Below, piece by piece: positions 12,201 to 21,401 of a DNA stretch of 64,000 nucleotides (its first letter is position 1; each line of letters starts with the position of its first letter). The position numbers and the translations under genes are program-made. Below the pieces are notes generated by a model. That model was not told where the DNA came from, ran no database searches, and worked only from the letters and a program-made list of their open reading frames with translations. This DNA comes from Turbatrix aceti (lineage: Eukaryota; Nematoda; Chromadorea; Rhabditida; Panagrolaimidae), in NCBI GenBank assembly GCA_963969345.1, contig OZ017766.1:1674001-1738000 (forward strand), written 5' to 3'.

Positions 12201-13239
12201 TGACAAAGAATTGCCCCATGTCGGCGGTGCCATCGGTAACGATGGTCCAGCGATGCGTGGAATCCTCACCCAGACCCATGTCTTGCAGCCAGTCGAGGAA
12301 GCACTCCAGTACAGCGGGAAAGTACTCGGCAGAGTCTACTTGCTCTTGCGTGATTCCTGAAAAGAAAAAAGTTGTGAAATGCAAAGTTTTGGGCCTACCT
12401 GTCAGCTTTGTGCAGAACGAAGTCAGCACGGGGCTCTTCAGAGGACGCACAAAGCGATGAAATTCGCCAACGATTTTTCGCTGGTGAACGTCGATCAAAA
12501 CCACAGGAAATTCGATGATTTCGTGCTTGTGGCTTTTGCTGTTTTGGACACACGTGCATTCGAAATCGATGACAACGAGGTAGTCGAAGGGAATGATGTA
12601 GGGTCGAGGATCTACACTTTCGATGCGAATTTGGATAAAATACGGTCCGTAGAATCGAGCGAGCTTTTTTCGGAGATCCTTGGTTTTGTCCTTCTTGTTG
12701 ACGACGAGGCCAGCACATGCACACTCCCAACGAAGTGTGTCGTCAGGGAGGAAATTGATTTTGCCGTAGAGATTTCTGGCACGCCCATAAAGGATTCTGT
12801 CTTCCTCGTCTGCAAAAAAAAGATATCAAATGTAAAAAAATGACCATCAACTTACCCGAAGACATCGCGGCGGGATATGATTCGTACGAGATCATAGGAC
12901 TACCATAGCCGTGAATACCAGCCATGACTTATACCCAAAATCACGATATTATAATATCGTGATAATTATGATAGCAAAGAAAAAGAAAGCAGACAAAAAC
13001 GAATGCCTCATAGAAGACGTAAAAAAGATAGCAAAATTGAACGTTACTTTTTTTCGCGGCAAGAACCCTCAAAATAACTAGTGCAATTTTAGGATACCAA
13101 ACGATGGAATTCAGTTTGCAGCTATCCATTTATCATTCCCACAAAATCTCACTGGTTTTTCCGTGCTTTTTACGTTCCGTTCTATGATTCGGCACACGTT
13201 GCCTATGGTAGGTATCATGTATTATCTCAGCGCACGTAA
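9282..13239 (+). CDS. ALG9: ALG9 alpha-1,2-mannosyltransferase (dolichol-linked oligosaccharide assembly)
   Basis: Six exons: 9282-9377, 9470-10050, 10155-10585, 10638-10987, 11261-11575 and 13093-13239, giving 639 residues with every junction in phase. This ER-membrane GT-C family enzyme adds alpha-1,2-mannoses from dolichol-phosphate mannose to the lipid-linked N-glycan precursor. Visible signatures are the first luminal loop with the acidic pair (NDCDEIYNYWEP, about 92-103), ETWEYSP-like FQTWEYSPVYAIRS, SYYYGK-like SHYYGKTVIAPLNIVLYN, and HKEERFLFP at about 401-409. The last exon was found from the family's conserved C-terminal block: FRAFYVPFYDSAHVAYG matches the human RAFYVPF region and ends at TAA 13237-13239. 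The final intron (11576-13092, 1,517 nt) contains the whole eri-1 gene in antisense. Its donor AAG|GTCTGT is weaker than usual, while its acceptor AATTTTAG is good. Confidence 0.93.
11664..12925 (-). CDS. eri-1: ERI-1/ERI1 3'-5' exoribonuclease, nested antisense in the ALG9 intron
   Basis: Exons 12925-12856, 12809-12399, 12356-11932 and 11879-11664 join in phase to give 373 residues. A SAP-like helix region lies around residues 58-80 (KTKDLRKKLARFYG). The DEDDh nuclease core has D105 and E107 (VIDFECTC), D202 (VTDGTADM), H265 and D270 (GRHHSGIDD), so all catalytic residues are present. ERI1 trims histone mRNA and 5.8S rRNA 3' ends. In C. elegans ERI-1 limits RNAi and works with Dicer in making certain endogenous siRNAs. 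The C-terminal ~80 residues are basic, then end in a small Cys motif (YEQCDSCDE), and extend past the human nuclease domain. The gene lies entirely between ALG9 exons 5 and 6. Confidence 0.93.
12940..12963. repeat. Perfect 24-bp palindrome 15 bp upstream of the eri-1 start
   Basis: Each 12-nt half (ATCACGATATTA) is the exact reverse complement of the other, with no spacer. It sits between the eri-1 ATG and the last ALG9 exon. A dimeric factor site or chance AT-rich palindrome are both possible. Confidence 0.6.
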
Positions 13240-13600
13240 GTAACAACTACAAGCACCTGGGTAACAATAGACGCATGCAATTGTTTTTGTGCAATTTCTG
13301 GTTGTGCAAGCGTCTCTTCTCGTCACATCACTCCGATATACAATAGCCTTATGTTTTAATTGGTTGTTAATTGTTTTTTGTGTTTTCTGCCACATTAACC
13401 GTTTTATGCTATTTTTTTAGAGTTTGCACAACTGCTTGACAGCTTTATGGTTTTTATATGTAGCTTTTTTTACACATGTAATAAAGTTATCGCTATGTTG
13501 TTTTATTGATGAAAAATACAAGTTTCGAAAACTTGGATTGTATTTATTTGGTTGTCTTTCTATCCTAAGTGTACTCGCGAATGGAATTCTGATTTTTTAG
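13240..13600 (+). promoter_or_regulatory. ALG9/EXOSC10 intergenic region with AATAAA and trans-splice-like acceptor
   Basis: AATAAA lies at 13480-13485. GATTTTTTAG at 13591-13600 is directly followed by the EXOSC10 ATG, leaving no 5' UTR if used. The ~115 nt between them is the classic distance in nematode operons. Confidence 0.5.
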
Positions 13601-16434
13601 ATGGTTGAGGGCGAAAAACCACACGAGCAGGCCGCGGCTACTTCGTCGACAGATGCTGTGGCAGCGGAGCCACCGACCGAGGAGGAATCGATGTCTGACA
13701 CATCGGATCGTGATGCTAAGCTCAGTCGAGTGAGTTCATTTGTACCAGGCTTTGGGAATTTGCCGTTTTCCATCTTTTTTCAGAATCTGCGGGATGCGAT
13801 CAACAATCTCCTACGGATTGTCAACAGTTTTCCTCTGCGTGGCGGTCCTTATGAACTTTACTCGACGAACAAGACTTTTGCGCAGCTTGTGATGCTTCAT
13901 CGCAAACGAGCGACAACTCTGATTGGCAGTCTCTACGCCAATCTGGGTGTAAAGATTGAACTGCCAAAAGTCTTGCTGACGACGACTCCCGTCGTAGAGG
14001 GGAACAATTTTCTGGCAGAACGAATTGTATGTTATTTTGGGGGATTTCTAGAACTTTTTTTACTTCGGTTTCTATTTTAGGCTTTTGCGATAGATAAAAT
14101 GCGTCGATCGAAGAATCGCCAGGAGGTGATGGTGCCTTCGATCAGTCTTGGCGCGGAAGCGCATACGGGTATCCCAAAGCTCGTTCCTGGAAGTGCTGCG
14201 TACGGCAAGGACTCAAGAGGAAAGTATGCTGCCTTTACGGGCGAAAAGTCGGACTTGATTAACGTGCATACCGGTGATTTTCATCACGGACTGTTTGTTT
14301 TGGTGAGTGTTTTTCAATGATATTTTTTGAGTGACTTAGTTAGCCAAACAAATGAGTCTTCGATTTTTGTTTAGAAAAACATTGCCAAGCCACAAGAAGC
14401 TTTTCGTGATACCATCGTCAACGACGACGCGCCATTCGTTTCCAAGCTACGAATCAAGCACCATGTACGTCCTCGTCGTGAAGGGATGCGTGTTGTCGAC
14501 GATGAAGGCAGACCCGTCACCATGGCCGTTTCTTGGAAGGCTGATTTTGCGTCTACGGCAAATCCTTACGAGTATGAAATTGACTGCTTTGCACCGAGTT
14601 CAAATCAACTCACTGAAGTCCAAATTTTGGTTTGTTTTCCCCGATTTTATTTGACTTCATTGCTTTTTGCTTTTTAGCCAGTTAAAACGCTTTATGAAGT
14701 GCCGCTCTCGTATATCGATACCCGCGAGGCTCTGGAAGCTCTAGTCCAGGTGTTGAACAAGACCGAAGTTTTCGCCGTTGATCTCGAGCATCATCATGCT
14801 CACTCTTTCCTCGGACTCACCTGTCTGATCCAGATTTCAACTTTTGACACGGACTACATCGTTGATCCATTTCCACTCTGGCGTGATATTCACATTCTCA
14901 ATGAACCCTTCACCGATCCCAACATCATCAAGATTTTCCACAACTGCGAACAGGACGTTCTCTGGCTTCAGCGAGACTTTGGTGTCTACGTTGTCAACGC
15001 CTTTGACACGTACTTGGCCATGAAAACTCTGCAGATGTCTCGGCTGTCGTATCAGTATCTCGTTGATCAATTTTTTGGTGTGACGCTGCGCAAAGAACTC
15101 CAAAAAGCAGATTGGCGGTTGAGGTGGGTTTTATTTGGAAAAAACATCCCAAAGGGGATGCTGTTCTGAGCTGGTGTGCGAAAAATCATGTTTCTTGTTC
15201 CTATTTTTAGGCCCCTGACTGACGATCACATCCAGTACGCTCGATCGGACACACATTACCTCATTCACGCGTATCTCCGACTTCGGAACGAACTTATCAA
15301 GAAATCCACACCTCGTTCCAACCTGTTGGCCAAACTTTACGAAGCGGCGAAGGAAAACTGCCGAAGCACGTTTCAACAACCCCGGTTTTCTGAAGATGGA
15401 TACCACAGACTCGCGACAACGCGTCTCCTCAACAACCAGCAGGTGAACGTGATGAAGTCCCTCTGGCGATGGCGAGATCAGGTAGCCCGCGAGGTAGACG
15501 AAGCGTACGACTTTGTTTTGTCTGATCACTCGTTGTGCCAGATCGCTGACATTCTGCCGCAGGAAGTCAACGGCATCTACGGATGCTGCTCGCATGTTTC
15601 TGTTTTTCTCAAGCGCGACATCATGCTTGTTCAAAAGTATGTTTTTGGTAGCGAATTGTTTTTTATTTGTTTCTGTTTTTCAGGATGATCCGGGAGGCTA
15701 GGGCTTTACCGCTTGAAAAGACCTTCAAGATGCTGATTGACTCGCCGTTCGCCCGGCACATTATTGATGTCCATCAAAAATCGGTGATCGAGCAGAGAAT
15801 TGAGGAACTCTTCACGTGTGATTGCAACGAGGATAACAATGTTGCCAGTGATGTGGACGTTGACAAAGCGACTGAGTACATCACGTACGACAACGATGTG
15901 GCTATGAGTTTTGGTCAATCGACTGACTATTACGTTATCCAGGGATCTTTGGATGAGGTTGGCCACAAAAGGGCGTTTTGATGAAAAACGCTTATTTTCA
16001 TGTTTGTTTTGCAGAACAAACGTCGGGAAAACGTTAAACTTGCCCAGTCAATTCGAGATAGTCTGGACGAAAGCTACACTACGCCGTACGAAGCCTACGA
16101 ATTGGCATACGACGAATATGTGGTAAGTCGCAAAGTTGAATTTTTACAAAAATGTTTCCTTACTCAGAAAAATCAAGCCGAAAATGAGAAAATAGCGGCA
16201 CAAGCGAAGCAGAAACCCAAGCCAGAGCCCGCGGTCGTTGCTGCTCCACCGATGGCACCTCTGATGCCGGAAGGCGTGCATAAACTCCAGTTAACGGTTC
16301 TCTCCAAACGCGCCCAAAAACGACGCAAGACGGAAGGCGGCCCGACAATTTACACGGATAAAATTCAACCTGCTCCTAAAAATACTAAGACAGGAAATTC
16401 GTTTGCTTCAAATTCAAAAATGTCACATTGGTAG
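13601..16434 (+). CDS. EXOSC10: EXOSC10/Rrp6 nuclear exosome 3'-5' exonuclease
   Basis: Nine exons: 13601-13729, 13784-14026, 14081-14302, 14375-14629, 14678-15123, 15211-15636, 15684-15957, 16015-16122 and 16168-16434, giving 789 residues, all in phase. The order matches Rrp6: an N-terminal PMC2NT region (residues ~45-150), a linker, the DEDDy exonuclease domain with D318 and E320 (AVDLEHH), D376 (NCEQDVLWL), Y441 and D445 (YARSDTHYL), then an HRDC domain (about 490-570) and a basic Lys-rich tail. It degrades and trims rRNA, snoRNA and aberrant nuclear RNAs as a catalytic cofactor of the RNA exosome. Human EXOSC10 is 885 residues. The ATG directly follows an acceptor. Confidence 0.94.
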
Positions 16435-16564
16435 CCTGTCATGTGCGTGATTCATACTTTTCGGTTGTTGTTGTTGTTGTCGTGTTTTAATAGTTAGCCA
16501 AGTTATCAGAGTACTATAAATTTTGTTGTTTAGATATGAAAAATCGATTGGAGGCACGAACACT

Positions 16565-16609
16565 CCGATGTGAATCTTTGAGTGAACATGCATCGAAGAT
16601 TCACATCGG
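16565..16609. repeat. Perfect 14-bp hairpin, 17-nt loop (first of two)
   Basis: CCGATGTGAATCTT (16565-16578) and its exact reverse complement (16596-16609) enclose 17 nt. It lies 131 nt past the EXOSC10 stop, possibly in its 3' UTR. Confidence 0.75.
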
Positions 16610-16643
16610 TATGCGTAATGTTGTCCCCTGGAGACAGAGGACA

Positions 16644-16688
16644 TTTTCGCTGATAAAAATCATTCTTCAAGAAGTTTATCAGCGAAAA
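16644..16688. repeat. Perfect 14-bp hairpin, 17-nt loop (second of two)
   Basis: TTTTCGCTGATAAA (16644-16657) pairs with 16675-16688 across 17 nt. The loop has its own short CTTC/GAAG stem. The geometry equals the first hairpin but the sequence is unrelated. Confidence 0.75.
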
Positions 16689-16694
16689 TCTGTT

Positions 16695-17189
16695 TTAACA
16701 GACAGTCTGTGAGCCGATTTGAACACAGCAATTTTCAAATGCCGGATTCAGGAGCTGCGGCTTCTGGAAGTTTTTGACGTCAAATTTTCAAATGACTTCA
16801 AAAAATCTGATTTTTGGTATACTGGGGTTTTTTGACACGAGAAATCGATTAGCATACTCAGATTTCTCAAAAAACGTTTTTTTGGAATTATTGATTTTCC
16901 GGTTTTTTGGCGACTTTCTCGTCGATCATTTTTGGGATATAGCATTTGTATTTTTATCGGGAATCGGCTACGGATGGCATCATATTAAAGCTTACTCTTT
17001 TGCGTATCCAGGGATACCAAACACAAAAAATTAGGAAGTAGACCAGACCGCGATATCAGGGATGTGCCGCTGCGCACTTTGCAAAAAACAGTGCAAACAA
17101 CCACTTTTTCGAGCCAATTTTTGTTTTTTATACTTACGGTCACCTGGGTAGGTTCAGGCATGTCCCAAACAATGTTTTAAGCTAGTCGC
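16695..17189. mobile_element. One-armed, truncated copy of the TTAA fold-back family (copy D)
   Basis: TTAA at 16695-16698 is followed by CAGACAGTCTGTGAGCCG, the family's terminal signature. Internal stretches match the other copies: the CCGGATTC/GGCTTCTG block near 16742, GAGAAATCGATTAGCATACTCAGATTT, and the segment around 17115-17185 that parallels copy A near 26460-26530. The second arm is missing because the copy runs into a hAT-like fragment at about 17190. Confidence 0.6.
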
Positions 17190-17348
17190 GCACGCAGTTT
17201 TAGGCTTTTATTGATGCATTTTCTGTGAACCTATTTTGACTTGGAGTCAAAGAGTCGATTCTGGGAGTCGGAGTCGAAAGAGTCGACTCTTTCGACTCTC
17301 GACTCTGAGTCAGAGTCGAGAGTCGATTTTGGCAAGAGCGGAACACTG
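17190..17348 (-). mobile_element. Truncated hAT-like MITE copy with GAGTC-rich core
   Basis: In reverse orientation this matches the left end of the complete element at 59058-59453: terminus CAGTGTTCCGCTC at 17348, the AGAGTCGACTCTTTCGACTC tract, and the AAAATAGGTTCAC/ATGCATCAATAAA segment. The other end is absent, with homology stopping at GCACGCAG where copy D ends. Confidence 0.65.
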
Positions 17349-17498
17349 GTTGACACACTTGTTTAACGGGACGCAAGCTTGATTTCGACTTCTCCGTGGC
17401 GTGCGCACGCTGCTACCGTAATATGGCCTCAAAACGAAAGTTTTTAGTTTTTTACTGCATTCGTTTGTCATTTTTTCGAGTTCGCTTTTTTGACGCAC

Positions 17499-17833
17499 CA
17501 GACATGAAAATGGCCCGCCAAAGCCCGGCCCGGCCCAGGCCCGAGCCAGGCTTGGGCGGGCCTGTGACTTTTCAGTAGGCCCGGAAAAGCCCGTTTTGGC
17601 CCGGTATTTAATCAGTAATGTAAAAAATAGGAGAAATTAACTGTCTTTTGGTTATTTTTAACAAAATTTAGTCTCTACAGATAGAAAACATAGTATTTTG
17701 AGTAAAAACCAGTAATTTATGTTATTTATATAACGATTTGCTGCTATTTTTTGGATAAAAGTTTAGAAAAGATACAGACTGGAGAATTTCGGGCCGGGCC
17801 TGGGCCTAAAAATTAGGCCCGTTTTCATATCTG
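17499..17833. mobile_element. Putative hAT-like MITE with GGCCC-rich ends (335 bp)
   Basis: The termini are inverted: CAGACATGAAAATGGCCC on the left and CAGATATGAAAACGGGCC read from the right. Both subterminal regions are full of GGCCCGG and GGCCTG repeats, while the middle is AT-rich. Flanks TTGACGCAC and TTGACCAC could be a decayed 8-bp target duplication. No coding capacity is visible. Confidence 0.5.
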
Positions 17834-17978
17834 TTGACCACCGTCTTGTTCTCGGCGCCTCGTTGTTGGGAAAGCCTTCATCCAAGGCAGTTGAGAGCAA
17901 CGTGTCTAGGAAATCTACCTAACGAGTCGCTCTACTCGTCAAGTTGCCTCGAGAGTCCAAAACACCATTCCTCGTCAA

Positions 17979-19427
17979 ATGTTTGGAATAGTAAACCACG
18001 GTTCATTCAAGCCGTTCGACGGCGACGACTGCGTCCAAAATGTTAACCCAGGTCCTGACGCGATCTACTTTGACAATCGGGGCAGACGTCCGCTTCCCAT
18101 TTCTGCAGGTTGCGTTATTTTTCAATATATTCGCGTTTATAAATTATTTTTGTTTCAGAACTCTTTGATGGCGCTACTGAGGCTTGTAGCCTTGGGGAGC
18201 AGCACTCCGAAAGGATCCAAGCCGCTTTCTACAACGCGGCACTCAAGGCCCAGAAGAATGATCGGAAAGGTGTTCTCGATTATCTCAAGGGACTGCACAA
18301 ATCCTCGAATCCGGTTGACTTTTACTTCCACTTTGTTCTGGAGTGCGTTGTTAAGGCCAATCACATGGTGCTGAAATCCTCTGAAATCTGCAAGCTTCTG
18401 ATGTGAGTTTCTGTCAGTTTACGTGGCTGTGCACGCTCATTGAGCTCTCCAATTTTTCGCGCTCGCGCTCGTGAGCAGAGCAGGAGCAATTTGGTGAGCA
18501 TCGAACAACTCTGCTTTGATCCAAAAAAATGTAAAAATAGTCTGAAAAAAATTGGATTATAGAGCCTTTTTAGTCTAAAAGAATGTTATGCGAAAAAGGC
18601 TTTTTTCGACCTTTTGGATTCCAAAATATTGCAGCATTATCAAAACCGTCAATTTTGGTCATTTGAAACCGAAAAACGACAATTTACGTCTTTTGGACCA
18701 TAACATCAATTTTTTTTGTAAGAGTAAAAAACTTTATTTTGTATTTTTTGACCCAACTCCTACACTCCTTTCATCGATCGGATATAAAACGTAAGATTTG
18801 GTTAAAAAAGCAGTTTTTGGACATGTCGAACTCCGAAAAAATGTAAAATCCACAAAAAAACATTACTCTACGCTTTCTGAACATAAATGACCTAACATTA
18901 TACAAAAAATCTGAAAGCATGTGTTTTTTGTCAAAAAATCCGAAATATGAATTTCCAGGACCAATATTTCACACCATTACAAGCTTCTCAAGTTGATCGG
19001 AATCGAGCCTACAGAGTGAGTTCAGCGATCGTATAAATTACGGATGCATTTTTTCTTCAGAGCGGTGGATTTTCATCGTGCTGCCTTTGGTTTTCTGCAC
19101 GTCGACACCGAGAGCGGCACTTTCCTGTCGATTCCGTATCATTACGGTACCGGTATTACCCAGATCCTCTACGAGTACTACATCCACCTGTTCATCCCCG
19201 CGGTCAAGAATCCGCGGGTTGACAAGCTTCGATGCCACTGGCGGCAGCAAGGTCACAAGGCAGCCTGCAGGTACTGCGACAAGGCCAAGCAGAAGAAGTG
19301 GGGCTTCTTGGCTACCCCGGTTAGAGCATTTAAGGGCAGCAAGGATCGAAGCAACCCGCAATTTCCCAATACCTCGTCCGACGGTGGCGCTTCATCGTCA
19401 TCCGGCAACTCGTTATTCATCGGCTAG
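17979..19427 (+). CDS. Unrecognised four-exon protein (265 aa)
   Basis: Exons 17979-18108, 18159-18402, 18959-19015 and 19061-19427 join in phase through good GT-AG introns, which supports a real gene. The first ~45 residues look like a loop-rich N-terminus. Residues ~60-190 are probably helical and rich in aromatic residues, with the segments FYNAALKAQKNDRKGVLDYL, FYFHFVLECVVKANHMVLKS and ILYEYYIHLFIPAVKN. A basic tail holds CHWRQQGHKAACRYC, a possible metal-binding cluster, then a Ser-rich C-terminus. I do not recognise the family. The order and spacing loosely recall an RB pocket B cyclin fold, but by eye only, so no function is assigned. The start could be further upstream if a short exon was missed. 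Confidence 0.7.
18403..18958 (+). other. Long intron 2 of the unrecognised gene
   Basis: A 556-nt AT-rich intron in a gene whose other introns are about 50 nt. It includes a small GC-rich patch near 18452-18490 (CGCGCTCGCGCTCGTGAGC). No exon-like sequence is seen. Confidence 0.5.
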
Positions 19428-19987
19428 TACGTGGCTTCGGCGTCTTCTTCTACCGTAGTTCGGGCTTGTTATTTTGTCCCCTTTTTCATCGCCGTATCTT
19501 GTTGTTTTTCGCGGTTTGTGCGTTTTCTTTCACGATTCACTATGCGCCCATGGTTCTGACACGAAAACGTTTTCTGGCGTATTTTTTAGAAATTTACATA
19601 TCCAATGTGTCTAAATGTGAGAAACAAGTAGGGGGTTATCGATGATGGCGGATTTAACGGTGCTATCAGAAATTTTATATTCGATCAATAAATAGCAAAA
19701 AAGAAATTTATTTTTTGCATTTATTAGCGAAAATCACAATAAATTAGCTTATCGTAATCAGCGGTATCGAAAACCCCGGTGTGGAAAAAATGAGCAAATT
19801 CGGTGCATGAAATAAAAAATAATTTCAATTCAAAATTTTTTTTCATACAAAAAGTGCGCGCTCAAGCATTTCAGTCGAAGGAGAACACAGTGCGCGCATG
19901 CAAATGCGCGTAGTGTGTTGCCTTCGGAAGTTTCGTGCCAAGCCGGTTAACCATTCTTATATATGAACTTTGAAGAAATGTCATTAT
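19428..19987. other. Spacer up to the inverted duplication, with AATAAA
   Basis: AATAAA at 19687-19692 may serve the upstream gene (260 nt past its stop). No further gene is seen before the duplicated block begins at 19988. Confidence 0.5.
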
Positions 19988-20057
19988 TTTGGCATTTGAA
20001 ACGCGTAAAAGCCGCCAGCGTGGTCGTCTGCTCCCCAACAGACTTGTCTCGTGAGGC

Positions 20058-20518
20058 ATGTTCTTTTCAATCGCCGGAAAGACGATGAACGACAAATGCA
20101 CGGGCGCCTGTGAGCCCGTTGACAGATCCAAGCTCGTCAACGACAGCGGCAAGAATCGACAGACCATTTTGTGTCGGCGCTGTGGATCCGTCATCTTCAC
20201 CGGAAAAGTCGTCGTCCTCGTTGACAGTGAGTTTCTAAGAATAGGACTGTTATTGCACTGAGGTTAACTGTTTTTATTTTAGACGTCGAAAAGGAGATCA
20301 AAAACATGAGTGTCGGAGCGGCGAGCGGTGCCGGCAAGGAGAAAATCCGGCTCTGGTGGTACACGGAAAGCGACCTCGTCTTCGACACCATCGGCTGGCA
20401 GACCGTCGACGGCGTCCGGGCGCTTGTCTGCGGCGACTGCGAATTCGGACCGTTCGGGTGGAGGAGCGATGACAACAAGAAGTTTTACGTCTCCGCCGAG
20501 CGCGTCAAATATCTGTGA
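20058..20518 (+). CDS. RABIF: RABIF/MSS4 Rab-binding zinc protein, copy 1
   Basis: Exons 20058-20226 and 20283-20518 give 134 residues. The MSS4 fold is marked by two zinc-binding pairs, C39/C42 (LCRRCG) and C106/C109 (VCGDCEFGPFGW), and by the conserved FYVSAERV near the C-terminus. MSS4 binds nucleotide-free exocytic Rab GTPases as a chaperone or weak exchange factor. Human RABIF is 123 residues. Translation could instead start at the second Met (residue 10). AATAAA lies 7 nt after the stop, and a TTR-like gene follows 256 bp downstream on the same strand. It is identical in protein sequence to copy 2. Confidence 0.9.
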
Positions 20519-20525
20519 ATGTTGG

Positions 20526-20531
20526 AATAAA
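20526..20531 (+). terminator. Polyadenylation signal AATAAA of RABIF copy 1
   Basis: Hexamer 7 nt beyond the stop codon. The mirror site lies at 24297-24302 on the minus strand. Confidence 0.5.
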
Positions 20532-20774
20532 CTGGGGTTCGAATCGCACCGGAAACTGGCAAAAACAATTTTTTTGGGAACAAACAATTGCCTTTGTGTG
20601 TTGTACCCCTCAAAATTACTAAAAATAGCAGGCTATCAGTGTGTCATCGCCCCCTTCCCCGTCACCTGTCTTGCAAAACAAGGAGGCGTAAATCGACTGA
20701 TAAGTCCTCAGTCCGACTGCTTGATAAACACTTCCCAGGTGACGGTCTTTAGCATTCGTGCGCAATTGATACCG

Positions 20775-21388
20775 ATGCAGTCGAGTGTGTTCGTCTTTGC
20801 CTTCCTGTTGGGCCTCGCCACTGGTTTTCGCCTCCCCGAAAGGCACCAATCCATCGCCGTCAAGGGCATCTTGCACTGCGGAGACTCTCCGGCAGAGGTG
20901 TCCCGTGTCAGGCTGGTGGAGGAGAAACCAGGCGACCTCGACGACGTCATCGATCACGACTTCTCCGACGACAGGGGGCGATTCCTGCTCACGGGCACGC
21001 GCTTTGCCTCCGCCGACCTCACGCCGTTCGTCGAAGTCACGCACAGCTGCGGCATGCACGCCATCATCAAGACCTACCGGAACGTTGACGTAAGTCTTTC
21101 TTGAGTTGGTGGAAAGAACCTCATGAAATCACTCTTCAGAACGCCGTTCTACGCGGGGTCCGTAAAATCCGACTGTACATCCCAAAAAGTCACATCACGA
21201 TCGGCCAAGAACCGGAACAAGTCTACGATCTCGGTGACGTGAACCTCGAAGACATTCAGGCCAAGGAAGTCCGCGAATTTACTGTATACAAGCATCACAA
21301 AACGGCGGAAGGCGAAGAAGCCCCCCAGATTCGCAAACACAACCGACGCGCACTCGGCGACTACTACGCTTCCATTTACGATTCGTAA
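20775..21388 (+). CDS. Transthyretin-like (TTR/TTL) secreted protein, copy 1
   Basis: Exons 20775-21089 and 21140-21388 give 187 residues. Residues 1-17 (MQSSVFVFAFLLGLATG) form a clear signal peptide. The mature protein starts RLPERHQSIAVKGILHCG and has the family features: an early strand ending in Cys, DDRGRFLLTG in the middle, VTHSCGMHA supplying the second Cys, and KIRLYIPKSHI. TTR-like proteins (PF01060) are secreted beta-sandwich proteins abundant in nematodes. TTR-52 in C. elegans bridges apoptotic cells to phagocytes, but most members have no known role. A Lys/Arg-rich C-terminal extension ends in YYASIYDS. Acceptor-like TCTTTAG lies 22 nt upstream. It is identical to copy 2. Confidence 0.9.
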
Positions 21389-21401
21389 TTGATTGAATAA
21401 A

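Larger units (their letters stand above)
19988..21401 (+). repeat. Inverted duplication, arm 1 (RABIF + TTR-like)
   Basis: This 1,414-bp block is the reverse complement of 23427-24840 (coordinates sum to 44828). The conceptual products in all frames are the same except for one changed codon, traced to T at 20597 versus C at 24231 on the plus strand. The arm begins at TTTGGCATTTG about 70 bp before the RABIF ATG and ends in GAATAAA after the TTR stop. Eight more bases (TGTGAATA, 21427-21434) match after a 25-nt gap. Confidence 0.92.

Noticed and set aside
17979..19427. Assignment as a retinoblastoma-family (lin-35) gene
   Set aside because: Only spacing and a few aromatic/basic residues agree. 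No diagnostic pocket motif is present.
20532..20548. GGGTTCGAATCGCACC, B-box-like sequence after RABIF
   Set aside because: No tRNA cloverleaf upstream, and it overlaps the RABIF 3' region.
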